From JBEBGV01 sp040081265 (GTDB lineage Bacteria > Acidobacteriota > Vicinamibacteria > Vicinamibacterales > UBA2999), in assembly GCA_040081265.1 (NCBI GenBank), contig JBEBGV010000030.1, positions 1 through 54,853 of the forward strand: a stretch of 54,853 nt of DNA, in the 5' to 3' direction. How positions within the stretch are numbered: position 1 is the first letter of the stretch; the number at the start of each line of letters is the position of its first letter. The notes under the pieces are model-generated. The model was not told where the DNA came from, made no database searches, and saw only the letters and a list, made by a program, of their open reading frames with translations. Positions 42,144-51,385 of this stretch are shown here, piece after piece. A program made the position numbers and the translations under genes.

Positions 42144-42925
42144 CGGGCGAGCTGGTTGACCTGCTGGAGCATTTCGTCCGCGGCCTTGATCACGCGCGAA
42201 CTGGCTTCGTAGGCGCGCTGACCGAGAATCATGTTCACCATTTCCTCGACCACGCTGACGTTGGACTCTTCGAGGAATCCCTGCTGGACGGTGCCGATGC
42301 CGTCGGTGCCAGGGGCGCCGGTGATGGGGTCACCCGACGCGCTGGTCGAGACGAAGATGTTGCCGCCGCGGGCTTCGAGGCCGCCAGGGTTCTGGAAGTT
42401 GGCCAGTTCGATGGTGCCAAGCTGCTGCGGCGGAGCGTCAGGCATCGACGCCGACACGATGCCGTCCTTCGAGATGGTCACCGAGATGGCGTTGGACGGG
42501 ATGCTGATGTTCGGCTGCACGGGATACCCGTCAGCGGTCACAATCTGTCCCTCTCCGCTCAGGTGCAGCGCGCCGGCGCGGGTGTAGCCAGTCAGGCCAC
42601 CAGGCAACGCCACCTGGAAGAACCCTGCGCCTTCAATCGCCAGGTCCAGAGGGCTCGCGGTTGCACGCAGGTTGCCGCTGCTGAAGTTGCGGGCGGTCGC
42701 CACGGCGCGGGCGCCGAGGCCGCTCTCGAGCCCGACCGGCGCGACACCCTCGGTGGAGGTGGCGCTGCCCGGCGCGGTGATCTGCTGGTAGACGAGGTCC
42801 TCGAACTCGACACGGCTCTTCTTGAAACCGGTGGTATTGACGTTCGCCAGGTTGTTGGCGACGTTGTCGATGTTGGCCTGCTGCGCGTTCATGCCGCTCG
42901 CCGCCGTATATAGCGCTCGAATCAC
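42140..42925 (-). CDS. flgG: Distal rod protein FlgG
   Basis: 261 residues. IRALYTAASGMNAQQANIDN, NLANVNTTGFKKSRVEF and a C-terminal MVNMILGQRAYEASSRVIKA are the FlgG core. GTG start at 42925. It is separated from flgF by a 179-base repeat-rich gap, so it may have its own promoter. Confidence 0.95.
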   Translation of the reverse strand: MIRALYTAASGMNAQQANIDNVANNLANVNTTGFKKSRVEFEDLVYQQITAPGSATSTEGVAPVGLESGLGARAVATARNFSSGNLRATASPLDLAIEGAGFFQVALPGGLTGYTRAGALHLSGEGQIVTADGYPVQPNISIPSNAISVTISKDGIVSASMPDAPPQQLGTIELANFQNPGGLEARGGNIFVSTSASGDPITGAPGTDGIGTVQQGFLEESNVSVVEEMVNMILGQRAYEASSRVIKAADEMLQQVNQLAR

Positions 42926-42952
42926 GGTCTACCTCAATCAGTTGCTATTACT

Positions 42953-43080
42953 AGTTGCCGGTTGCCAGTTGCCGGTTGCCGGTTGTGCTCGGCGGGTCGT
43001 TCCGACCCGCCCTACGTAATGTCTGCCTACCGCCTACTGCCCACTGTCGACTGTCGACTGCCGACTGTCGACTGCCGACT
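42953..43080. repeat. Two heptamer arrays and a palindrome
   Basis: Five units of [A/G]GTTGCC (42953-42987), GGCGGGTCG/CGACCCGCC palindrome (42991-43011, loop TTC), then GACTGTC/GACTGCC (43042-43080, five units). The palindrome lacks a T-run, so it is not a clear terminator. Confidence 0.85.
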
Positions 43081-43104
43081 TCAAGGTCACGTCCCCGAAG
43101 TCGA

Positions 43105-43833
43105 TTACCGACGAGCCAGTTCAGAGATGGCCCGCGCGTCGAGGTCGTTGTTAATCATCGAGATACCGCGCTGCAGGGTCTCGAAACTGCGGGTCACCTC
43201 GGTGAGCTTCGACATCAGATCCACCGCCGAGGCGTTGGACTGTTCGAGCGAGCCCGAGACCAGCGTGCCACCTTCGGCCGGCGTCGGCGTCGCGCCCGCG
43301 ATCGCACGGAAGCGTGAGCCCGACTCGCGCACCAGGTCGTCGGCGCCGCTGAACTGCACCACACGAATCTTCCCGGCCACCGACCCCCCGACGCGCACGG
43401 TGCCATCGCCGTCGATGGCCACCTCGCCCGCCGTCAGCTTGATCGGCCCCGTACCCGACTCGTTGGCGATCGGCTCGCCCTGACTGGTCATCAGCGTGCC
43501 GTCGGCGCCGCGGGTCAGCGAGCCGTTGCGCGTGTAGCGCACACCCGCCGGCGTGTCGACCGCAATGAAACCCTTGCCCTGAATCGCCACGTCAAGGGTC
43601 CGTCCCGTCGTGGCAATCGTGCCGGTGCGGAAATCAACCCGCCGTTCGCCACCCATGACGTCAACCGCCGACTCGAGCACGCGCGCAAACGCGTTGCGTT
43701 CGGCGGCCACCGATCCGGCACGCTCGGTCTTGTAGCCGGCGGTACCAATGTTGGCCAGGTCTGCAGCGATGCGGTCGAGTTCCTCGAGCCGCGTCTGCAT
43801 CCCGCTCAGTGCGCTGTATGTTCCACCAGGCAT
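43105..43833 (-). CDS. flgF: Proximal rod protein FlgF
   Basis: 242 residues. TYSALSGMQTRLEELDRIAA, DLANIGTAGYKTER and VIQ-type DVAIQGKGFIAVDTP match FlgF; the C-terminus ends LQRGISMINNDLDA. It overlaps the MshEN gene by 28 bases. Followed by the repeat gap. Confidence 0.9.
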   Translation of the reverse strand: MPGGTYSALSGMQTRLEELDRIAADLANIGTAGYKTERAGSVAAERNAFARVLESAVDVMGGERRVDFRTGTIATTGRTLDVAIQGKGFIAVDTPAGVRYTRNGSLTRGADGTLMTSQGEPIANESGTGPIKLTAGEVAIDGDGTVRVGGSVAGKIRVVQFSGADDLVRESGSRFRAIAGATPTPAEGGTLVSGSLEQSNASAVDLMSKLTEVTRSFETLQRGISMINNDLDARAISELARR

Positions 43834-44630
43834 GGATCCTCCTGTGCGCCGTCAACCCACACATCCGACCAGTGCTGCGGTCCTTCGACACGCACCCACG
43901 TATAGCGGTCGTAACTGGCGTGGCGCATCGTGATGGCCCGGTCGGCCAGCGCCACATCTGCCACGCGCGACGCCGCGGCCGCGAAATCGTTCACGCGGGA
44001 CGTTCCGGCGCTCGACGACTCGCTCGACTTCGAGCGATAGGCGCGCATCGCCGCTTCCCAGACCTTGTCGTCAACCAGATAGGCTTCGGGCAACCAGCCC
44101 GTGAGCTTGGTCAGCGCCCGGAGAGCCGCCTTCGGCACCGGGGCCGTGCACACGACCTTGATGCGCTGCTGGCTCGCGTTCACCTCGAAGGGCACCAGGC
44201 CAAGCGCCCGGACGGTATCCTCGGGCAGCCACTCGGGTCCCTGGCTTGCCAGGGCCGGGTCGAAGCTGTTCAGGTAACTGACCCCACCCTGCGCGGCAAG
44301 CGCTCGCAGCACGGCTTCTGACGACACCAGCGCGAGCCGCTGCAACTCGTCGCCGAGCTTGCGACCGGTCGTGCGCTGCGAGGCAAGAGCCGCGGTCAGC
44401 TGCTCTTCCGTGAGCGCGCCGAGATGGCGCAGCAGGACTCCCAGGCGGAGCGGGGGGAGCGAAGGCACACTGGCGGTCTGCGTCGGCGCGTCGAGCCGGG
44501 CTTTCACCGCGTTCTCGACGCACTCGCGCGAGCAGTACCACCGTTCATTGAAGCGGAGACCGGTTGCCCAGCGTGGCACCAGCCGTTCGGGCCGCCAGCG
44601 GCCACACGTCGCGTCAGCGCATCTCGGCAT
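43806..44630 (-). CDS. Zinc-finger plus MshEN-domain protein
   Basis: 274 residues. N-terminal four-Cys site (RCADATCGRW, WYCSREC) and then a MshEN/GspE-N-type domain (LGVLLRHLGALTEEQLTAAL, QGGVSYLNSFDPAL). MshEN domains can bind cyclic di-GMP. No ATPase domain. Starts ATG 44630 with GGAGG upstream, overlapping the small membrane gene by 17 bases. A flagellar role is implied only by position. Confidence 0.7.
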   Translation of the reverse strand: MPRCADATCGRWRPERLVPRWATGLRFNERWYCSRECVENAVKARLDAPTQTASVPSLPPLRLGVLLRHLGALTEEQLTAALASQRTTGRKLGDELQRLALVSSEAVLRALAAQGGVSYLNSFDPALASQGPEWLPEDTVRALGLVPFEVNASQQRIKVVCTAPVPKAALRALTKLTGWLPEAYLVDDKVWEAAMRAYRSKSSESSSAGTSRVNDFAAAASRVADVALADRAITMRHASYDRYTWVRVEGPQHWSDVWVDGAQEDPCLVEHTAH

Positions 44631-44997
44631 TGGGTCCCTCCTGCGCACCGTTCATGCTGAGGCGCAGCTTCACTTCACCCTCTGAAATCTGTTCAGCGGC
44701 GGCAATGGCCTGGATCGACTCACCACGACGCGCGGCGCCGGCGATGCGGCGGTGGGCAGTGGCGCGGGTGCGCGTCCTCGCGGGCGTGCCCGCACCGGTC
44801 AGACGGGCCACCTCAGTGGCCACGTCGCGCAGGCCGGTCTCGGTGGTGTCGGTCAGCAGCGACAGCCCGGCAAGCAGGTTGGCCACACGACCTTCAAGCG
44901 CTTCGATCCGCGCCTGCTGCCGCATATGCAGCGCCCAGCTCCACACGGCCAGCACCGTGGCGGCTCCCGCCGCGATAAACCACACAGAGTTCGTCAC
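44614..44997 (-). CDS. Small single-pass membrane protein
   Basis: 127 residues with an N-terminal membrane helix (NSVWFIAAGAATVLAVWSWA) followed by a cytoplasmic coiled helix and a C-terminal ISEGEVKLRLSMNG. I do not recognise it. GTG start one base after fliN/Y's stop; overlaps the MshEN gene. Confidence 0.65.
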   Translation of the reverse strand: MTNSVWFIAAGAATVLAVWSWALHMRQQARIEALEGRVANLLAGLSLLTDTTETGLRDVATEVARLTGAGTPARTRTRATAHRRIAGAARRGESIQAIAAAEQISEGEVKLRLSMNGAQEGPNAEMR

Positions 44998-44998
44998 C

Positions 44999-45751
44999 TC
45001 AGGCCTCCATCGAGCGCATCCGTTCGGATGGGCTCACCACGTCGACAATCCTGATCCCGTAATTGCCGCCAACGACGACCACTTCGCCACGGGCCACCAC
45101 GCGGTCGCTGACCAGCAGCTCCACAGGGTCGTCCGGCGAGCGGCCCAGGTCGATGACCGATCCCGGGGCAATACGGGTCACCGCACGCAGCGGCATTTCC
45201 GTTCGGCCAAACCGCACGACAACCGGCAGGTCGATGTCGAGAATCGCGTCCAGACGCGCCTGCTGCTGGTCGGCAGTCATGGTCTTCTGACCCTGGCGGG
45301 ACTTGGCTCCTGTCACGGTCGGCGCCAGCACGGCGTAGTAGCCCAACTGAATGGGCACGGCCAGGCCAGCCGTGATGATGGCCGTCGACAGCGCACTCCC
45401 CGATGGCGCGGCGTCAGCCTTGGCCACGGCCATCACGGTCAGCTGAACATTGACGGCCTGGCTGCGGGCAACAACGACACTGATCGCCTGCGCCACCACG
45501 TCACGCAGCACGCCCTCAATCGCCGCATCGTCATCCTTCTCGACGACCGCGGTGGCGAGGGCAGCGGCACCGGCGTGATCGATGGCCAGCACGCAGGCGG
45601 CGCGCACGGCGCCTTCCGAAGCGACGGTAATCGTCCACTGCGGACCTTCCGGCGCGGCACCTGTGCCCACCGAAGCGGTTCCGCCGCCGAGGGCGCCGAC
45701 AACCTGCGCGAGGTCCTCGATGAGGAGGCGCCCGAGATCCCGTTCGTTCAT
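44999..45751 (-). CDS. FliN/FliY-type C-ring protein
   Basis: 250 residues from ATG 45751 (GTG 45757 also possible). C-terminal SpoA domain (VVVRFGRTEMPLRAVTRIAP, GGNYGIRIVDVVSP) fits FliN. The N-terminal 150 residues are hydrophobic and unlike the short FliN at 54506. It follows fliM after two bases and may add to switch complex assembly. Confidence 0.8.
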   Translation of the reverse strand: MNERDLGRLLIEDLAQVVGALGGGTASVGTGAAPEGPQWTITVASEGAVRAACVLAIDHAGAAALATAVVEKDDDAAIEGVLRDVVAQAISVVVARSQAVNVQLTVMAVAKADAAPSGSALSTAIITAGLAVPIQLGYYAVLAPTVTGAKSRQGQKTMTADQQQARLDAILDIDLPVVVRFGRTEMPLRAVTRIAPGSVIDLGRSPDDPVELLVSDRVVARGEVVVVGGNYGIRIVDVVSPSERMRSMEA

Positions 45752-45753
45752 GC

Positions 45754-46746
45754 TCACAGTTGCTCTCCCCCGGCGGTCAGACGTCGCGTTGCGGATTCAC
45801 CGGTCTCGGCGATGAGCACACCGGCGCCGCTGACGGTCGCGGTGAGGTGACCGACAAAGCGGGGCACGCGGCCCACATGCACTTCGACCGGCTTCAGAGC
45901 CGACAGCCCGAGCGACAGCACGTCTCCGGCCTCGAGGTCGAGAAGTTCGCGCGCGGCCAGCCTGGTCTGGAGCTGGGTGGTCACGGCCAGCGGCACGCGG
46001 CCGAGATTGGCCTTGAGGTGCGCCATCTCGACCTCCGACGGCTGGCGTCGCGTCCGCTGCCAGCCCTTCGCGACCTTGTCTTCCATCGACTCGATGGCGG
46101 TGGCCGGGATGCAGAGATTCAGCATTCCGCGCGTCTCGCCGATTCTCACGTCGAAGCTCAGAAGGATGACGATTTCATTGGCCGCCGTGATCTGCACCAT
46201 CTGGGGCCGCGTGTCACGGGCATGAATGCGGAAGTCCACGTCGCCGATGGCCTTCCAGGTCTCCGTGAGGTTCTCGAGGAGGAGCTTGACCACCGAGTCG
46301 AGCACGTTCTGCTCAATCTCGGTCAGGGCGCGATTGGGCGCCTGCGTCATGCCGTTGCCGCCGAGCATCCGGTCCACCATCGTGAACGCGACGGGTGGGC
46401 TGATCTCGAGCGCCGCCAGACCATCGAAGCGTCCGAGCGACACCGCGTAGATGGCCGTCGGGTCCGACAGTGACATCAGGAACTCGGAGTAGGCGAACTG
46501 GTCGACCGACGCGATGTGGACCTCGGTGATCGTGCGCAGGAACACCGACAGCGACGTTGACACGTTGGCGGCATAGCGGTCGTGCAGGAACTGGAGCGAG
46601 CGCAACTGCTCCTTCGACACGCGATCCGGCCGCCGGAAGTTGTAGCTCGTGGTGTTCGACTCGAGCTTCGAGGCATCGGAATCGCCGCCGCTGCCCGCCG
46701 CGTGCAATAGGGCGTCGATCTCGTCCTGCGTGAGCATCCTGGTCAT
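45754..46746 (-). CDS. fliM: Flagellar switch protein FliM
   Basis: 330 residues. CheY-binding N-terminus MLTQDEIDALLHA, a middle CheC-like domain (RPDRVSKEQLRSLQFLHDRY) and a C-terminal SpoA domain. FliM sets motor direction. Overlaps fliA by four bases. Confidence 0.95.
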   Translation of the reverse strand: MTRMLTQDEIDALLHAAGSGGDSDASKLESNTTSYNFRRPDRVSKEQLRSLQFLHDRYAANVSTSLSVFLRTITEVHIASVDQFAYSEFLMSLSDPTAIYAVSLGRFDGLAALEISPPVAFTMVDRMLGGNGMTQAPNRALTEIEQNVLDSVVKLLLENLTETWKAIGDVDFRIHARDTRPQMVQITAANEIVILLSFDVRIGETRGMLNLCIPATAIESMEDKVAKGWQRTRRQPSEVEMAHLKANLGRVPLAVTTQLQTRLAARELLDLEAGDVLSLGLSALKPVEVHVGRVPRFVGHLTATVSGAGVLIAETGESATRRLTAGGEQL

Positions 46747-47507
46747 GACGCCTTCCTCTGCGGGACGTCGGCGGTCGGGGCCAGGCTTTCACGCAGGATG
46801 GTTCTCAGCCGGGTGATGGCCTGCGAACGCAGCTGCGAGACGCGGGACTCTCCCACCCCAATCACCTCGCCGATTTCGGCCAGGGTCAGCTCCTCCTCGT
46901 AATACATCGCAAGGATGTTGCGTTCGCGCTCGGGAATCTGCCCGATGGCCCGCGCCAGGTGGTCGCGCAGTTCCTTGCGCTCGAGCTTCGAGGCAATGCC
47001 CTCTTCGGGGTCGACACACAGTTCGAGCCACGACGTGCCGTCCTCGTTCGAGGCATCGAGGGACCGCACCGACGCGACATCGAGCATGCGCAGCTGCTCG
47101 AGCGCCTTCAGGTAGTCGGCCGGCGTCATGTTGAGTTCTTCGGCCACGTCGAGGTCTTCAGGCTCGCGACCCAGACGGCGACGCGCGCCAGCCATGGCAG
47201 CGTCAACGTCGCGGCGCAGCCGTCGCAGCGAGCGCGGCGCCCAGTCCATGTCACGCAGGGAGTCGAGCATTGCGCCCTGAATGCGGCGTCGTGCGAACGC
47301 ATCGAACGGAACGCCCAGTCCCGGCTTGTAACGGGTGGCCGCGTCGATGAGTCCCAGTACCCCGACGCCGATGAGGTCCGAAAGCTCGACCTGCGACGGC
47401 AGCCGCTGCGCCAGACGCTGCGCCAGCGTCCGCACCAGGGCCACGTGCTCCATCACCAGACGATCGCGTTCACTCTGGTCTTCGGCCTTCTCGCCTTTCA
47501 CGCGCAT
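46743..47507 (-). CDS. fliA: Sigma-28 FliA
   Basis: 254 residues. Regions 2 (LGLIDAATRYKPGLGVPFDA, RRRIQGAMLDSLRDMDW), 3 and 4 (EELTLAEIGEVIGVGESRVS) are present. It drives late flagellar promoters such as those at 27501 and 38668. Overlaps flhG by 10 bases. Confidence 0.95.
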   Translation of the reverse strand: MRVKGEKAEDQSERDRLVMEHVALVRTLAQRLAQRLPSQVELSDLIGVGVLGLIDAATRYKPGLGVPFDAFARRRIQGAMLDSLRDMDWAPRSLRRLRRDVDAAMAGARRRLGREPEDLDVAEELNMTPADYLKALEQLRMLDVASVRSLDASNEDGTSWLELCVDPEEGIASKLERKELRDHLARAIGQIPERERNILAMYYEEELTLAEIGEVIGVGESRVSQLRSQAITRLRTILRESLAPTADVPQRKAS

Positions 47508-48319
47508 CGACTGATCTCCTCCGCTGCCAGCGCCGCATCCACATCCACCGAATGTCCGCTGGTGGGGCCAAGTCCCGCCAGTCGAGCCGCCAGCGCGCGG
47601 TACCCGCGGCTGGCCGGCGCCTGTGGCGCCTGCTCGACAACCGACCGCTGCAGGAGGACGGCGTCACGCACCGCCTCGTCCTCCGCGATGAATCCGTAGT
47701 ACTTCAGCGTCACGTCGAGGAACCGGGTCGCGGCCACTTCCAGCTGCCGGAACGCCAGGTTCGACTCCTCACCGCTTCGCACGCCGTTGACGACGATGCC
47801 GAGTTCGAGCGACGGGGCCACGCTGGCGAGCACCTTGGCGGTTGCGTAGGTGTCCACGACGGCAGGCGGCTCGAGCGACGTCACGAGCAGGGTGCGATCG
47901 GCCAGCAGGATGGTTTCCACGACGTTCTCTGACACGCCCGACGCGGTGTCGAGGATCAGGAAGTCCAGCAGGCCGCGCAGTTCTTCAACGGCGTCCTTGA
48001 GGCGGCCGCGCTGCACCGACGTGAGCGCCGTCAGGCGCGAGATGCCCGAGCCTGCCGGCACAACGCTGACGCCTGCGGGTCCGTCGATGATGACTTCCGA
48101 AAGCGAACGCTCGCCGTCGAACAGGTGGCCCAGGTGCACGATCGGCGTCAGGCCGAGCTGCACGTCCACGTTGCCCAGCGCGAAGTCGCCGTCGAGCACG
48201 CCGACGCGCAGGCCGAGCTTCGACAGGGCCACAGCCGTGTTCACCGCGACGGTCGTCTTGCCGACGCCACCCTTGCCGCTGGCGATGGCGACCACACGCC
48301 CCCGCGCTTTGCCCGTCAT
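47498..48319 (-). CDS. flhG: FlhG (FleN) ParA-type ATPase
   Basis: 273 residues: Walker A SGKGGVGKTTVAVNT, LILDTASGVSENV, ending with a helical tail. FlhG limits the number and placement of flagella with FlhF. Overlaps flhF by four bases (ATGA). Confidence 0.9.
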   Translation of the reverse strand: MTGKARGRVVAIASGKGGVGKTTVAVNTAVALSKLGLRVGVLDGDFALGNVDVQLGLTPIVHLGHLFDGERSLSEVIIDGPAGVSVVPAGSGISRLTALTSVQRGRLKDAVEELRGLLDFLILDTASGVSENVVETILLADRTLLVTSLEPPAVVDTYATAKVLASVAPSLELGIVVNGVRSGEESNLAFRQLEVAATRFLDVTLKYYGFIAEDEAVRDAVLLQRSVVEQAPQAPASRGYRALAARLAGLGPTSGHSVDVDAALAAEEISRCA

Positions 48320-49350
48320 GCCCTGACCTCCGCTCCCGACTCACCCGTCACCCACGACGCCAGGATGGCGGGGGTGGCGCGTTCGAGATCTCCGGGGACG
48401 TTCTGTCCCGTGCCGACGTAGGACACGGGCAGGCCGCGTTCGCGCAGCACGGGCACCAGCCCGGAGAGCGACTCGGCTTCGTCCAGCTTGGTGAGCACCA
48501 CGCGCGACGGGTTCGCATCCGCAAAGCGGTCGAACGTGCGGTTGGCAAGCTCACGAGGGGTGTTGGCCGCGAGCACGAGGTGCGTGCGCACGTCCTTGCG
48601 ACCGGCCAGCACCCGGAACATGTCCCGCGCCACATCGTCAGACGGCGAGCGACCGGCGGTGTCGAGCAGAAGCGGGCGCCGACCGTTGTTCAGCGCGGCT
48701 TCGAGTTCCTCCGGCGATCGAGCGGTGGAGAACGGGGTGCCGAGGATGTCTGCGTAGAGACGGAGTTGCTCGACCGCGCCGACACGGAAACCGTCGGCCG
48801 CGACCAGCGACAGCCGACGACCACGGCGGGCGCGTTCCTGCGCGGCAATCTTGGCGATGGTGGTGGTCTTGCCCACTCCGGGCGGGCCGACGAAGACCTC
48901 GACGGCCGCGTAGGTGCTGTCGTTGGCGGCGAGCGAGGCAATCTGGTCGGCGATCGTGTGGTGCAGGCTGGACACCGAGGCACCGCGTCGGCGGCCCGCC
49001 GGATAGGCTTCGGCCACTGCGGCGGCCGTTTCGGCGTCGAGGCCCGTGGCCCGGAGACGCGCGGCCATTTCTGCGCTGGCGCGGTCGCTCTCACCCACCG
49101 GCGCGCGCCGCGTCAGCGACGCCCTCAGCACGCCATCGAAGAGGCGGGCATCGTCCTGGTGTCGATCCGCCGACACCGGCGGACGGTCCGCCGCCGCCGT
49201 GATCTCGATCTCGCGTCGGCCAACCCAGCCCCGGAGCCCCAGGGCCATGACCTCGCGGGTCGAGAGGACGAGCGCGTCAGGACCCAGCTCGCCACGTACG
49301 GCGCGCAAGGCCTCCTGGAGCGTTTTTCGGCGATACCGCTTCAAATGCAT
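48316..49350 (-). CDS. flhF: FlhF SRP-type GTPase
   Basis: 344 residues from ATG 49350, one base after flhA's stop (a TTG at 49359 is less likely). GTPase motifs FVGPPGVGKTTTIAKIA, LLLDTAGRSPSDD, TKLDEAESL. FlhF places the flagellum at the pole. No strong ribosome-binding site, so it may depend on coupling to flhA. Confidence 0.9.
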   Translation of the reverse strand: MHLKRYRRKTLQEALRAVRGELGPDALVLSTREVMALGLRGWVGRREIEITAAADRPPVSADRHQDDARLFDGVLRASLTRRAPVGESDRASAEMAARLRATGLDAETAAAVAEAYPAGRRRGASVSSLHHTIADQIASLAANDSTYAAVEVFVGPPGVGKTTTIAKIAAQERARRGRRLSLVAADGFRVGAVEQLRLYADILGTPFSTARSPEELEAALNNGRRPLLLDTAGRSPSDDVARDMFRVLAGRKDVRTHLVLAANTPRELANRTFDRFADANPSRVVLTKLDEAESLSGLVPVLRERGLPVSYVGTGQNVPGDLERATPAILASWVTGESGAEVRA

Positions 49351-49351
49351 A

Positions 49352-51379
49352 TCAATCAAGCGTCGTTACGGGAACGACATGAACGTGCGACGGGACCTCC
49401 GCGTGCGACAGCACCCCGAGATGGGGCAACACCCTGGCAAAGAGTCTCCAGAGGTGGGGACGAAGGGCCGGTGAGCACAACAGCACGGGCTGTGCCATCG
49501 CCTGTTCGAGGGCTTTGGCAATGCGACTGGCAATGGATTGCGCCTGTTGCGGGTCAAGCGCCAGCATGGCGCCCTGGTCTGTCTTGACGAGAGACGCCAT
49601 CAGCTTCTCTTCAAGCGACGGCGCCACGCCGATAACTGTCAATTCCCCCTTGTCGTTCTGGTAGGGGCGGCAGATGGCCCGACCGATGGCGCTGCGCACG
49701 GCCTCGGTCATGACGTCCGGGTCCTTGCTGACGGCCGCCGCATCCGCGATGGCCTCGAGGATGGTGACCAGGTCCCGCACCGGCACGCGCTCGCGCAGGA
49801 GCTGTTTCAGGACGCGGTGAATCTCGCCGAGCGAGACGGTCTTCGGCACGAGGTCCTCGACCAGTCGCGGCGACACACTGGCGACGGCGTCCACCATCTC
49901 CTTCACCTGCTGCCGGTTCAGGAGATCGGGCAGGAACGTGCGAATCGTCTCTGACAGATGGGTCGAGAGCGCGGTCGTCGGATCGACGACGGTATAGCCC
50001 GCGGTCGTGGCCGTATCGCGGTGCTCTTCGGATATCCAGGTCGCTGGCAGGCCGAACGCCGGTTCCTTGGTGTGGATGCCTTCGAGCGTCTTGCCCGCCC
50101 CACCGGGATTGATGGCCAGGAGCCGCTCGGCGTAGAGCTCGCCGCGCGCCACCTCGATGCCCTTGATGAGAATGCTGTAGCCACGCGGCCCCAGCTGCAG
50201 GTTGTCGGCGACTCGAACCGGCGACACGATGACGCCAGCCTCGGTCGCGATCTGGCGTCGAATGGCGCGCACACGCGTCAGGAGCGTGCCGCCCTGCTTC
50301 TCGTCCACCAGGCCGACCAGGGCGTATCCCACTTCGACGGCGATCGGATCAACCGCCTGCAGGGGCTCGGAACCGTCGGGCGCCGGGGCCGGCGTCGCGT
50401 CCACTTCCTCCTCGGCCGGCCTCGTCCGCACGGCGTAGGCCGCACCGCCGAGGATGCAGGCGACAGCGAGGAACGACACCTTGGGCAGGCCCGGAATCAT
50501 GGCCAGCATCGTCAGGACGCCGGCGGCAATCGCCAACGGCTTGGGTCGCGCGAACAACTGCGTGGCGACTTCTTCGCCGAGGTTCGTTTCGGCCGCCGCG
50601 CGCGTCGTGATCAGACCGCCTGACATCGACACCAGCAGCGCCGGGATGGAGGTGACCAGACCCTCACCCACCGTCAGGATGGTGTAGGTCTGGAACGCCG
50701 TGCCCAGGTCCAGACCGTGCTGGAAGATCCCGATGATGAGACCCGCGACGATGTTGACTGCCGTGATGAGCACCGCCGCCAGCGCGTCTCTCTGTGTGAA
50801 CCTGATCGCACCGTCCATCGCGCCGTAGAAGTCGGCTTCCTTGCGGATGCGCTCGCGGCGTTCCTTGGCTTCCTTGTCGGTGATGATGCCGGCGTTGAGG
50901 TCGGCGTCGATGGCCATCTGGCGGCCAGGCAACGCGTCGAGGGTGAAGCGTGCCGTCACTTCCGAGATGCGGACGGCGCCGTGGTTGATGACGATGTACT
51001 GGATCGCAATCAGCACCAGGAAGATGACGACGCCAACCACGAAGTTGCCGCCGACCACGTACTGGCCGAACGCCATGATCACCGACCCGGCGGCTTCAAC
51101 ACCGTCCTGCCCGTTCATCAGCACCAGCCTCGTTGATGCGACGTTCAGGGACAGACGCACCAGGGTCAGCAGGAGCAGCAGTGACGGGAACACCGAGAAC
51201 TCAACCGGGCTCTTGACGTAGATTGCCGTCAGCAGCAGGACGACCGCGAGGCCGATGTCGATCGACAGCAGCAGGTCGAGGATGATCGGGGGAAGCGGAA
51301 CGATCATCAGCACGACCACCGCGAGGACGGCGGCCGGTGCCAGCAGGTGCGAGGCGCGAGCGGGTTTCGGAGTGGACAT
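49352..51379 (-). CDS. flhA: Export gate protein FlhA
   Basis: 675 residues. Eight predicted membrane helices in the first half, the linker and a C-terminal cytoplasmic domain with DNLQLGPRGYSILIKG. It forms the nonameric export gate ring. ATG 51379; flhB lies six bases upstream in the operon. Confidence 0.95.
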   Translation of the reverse strand: MSTPKPARASHLLAPAAVLAVVVLMIVPLPPIILDLLLSIDIGLAVVLLLTAIYVKSPVEFSVFPSLLLLLTLVRLSLNVASTRLVLMNGQDGVEAAGSVIMAFGQYVVGGNFVVGVVIFLVLIAIQYIVINHGAVRISEVTARFTLDALPGRQMAIDADLNAGIITDKEAKERRERIRKEADFYGAMDGAIRFTQRDALAAVLITAVNIVAGLIIGIFQHGLDLGTAFQTYTILTVGEGLVTSIPALLVSMSGGLITTRAAAETNLGEEVATQLFARPKPLAIAAGVLTMLAMIPGLPKVSFLAVACILGGAAYAVRTRPAEEEVDATPAPAPDGSEPLQAVDPIAVEVGYALVGLVDEKQGGTLLTRVRAIRRQIATEAGVIVSPVRVADNLQLGPRGYSILIKGIEVARGELYAERLLAINPGGAGKTLEGIHTKEPAFGLPATWISEEHRDTATTAGYTVVDPTTALSTHLSETIRTFLPDLLNRQQVKEMVDAVASVSPRLVEDLVPKTVSLGEIHRVLKQLLRERVPVRDLVTILEAIADAAAVSKDPDVMTEAVRSAIGRAICRPYQNDKGELTVIGVAPSLEEKLMASLVKTDQGAMLALDPQQAQSIASRIAKALEQAMAQPVLLCSPALRPHLWRLFARVLPHLGVLSHAEVPSHVHVVPVTTLD

Positions 51380-51385
51380 AGTGGT

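Noticed and set aside
42991..43011. Rho-independent terminator after flgF
   Set aside because: The stem is perfect but no T-run follows on the coding (minus) strand.
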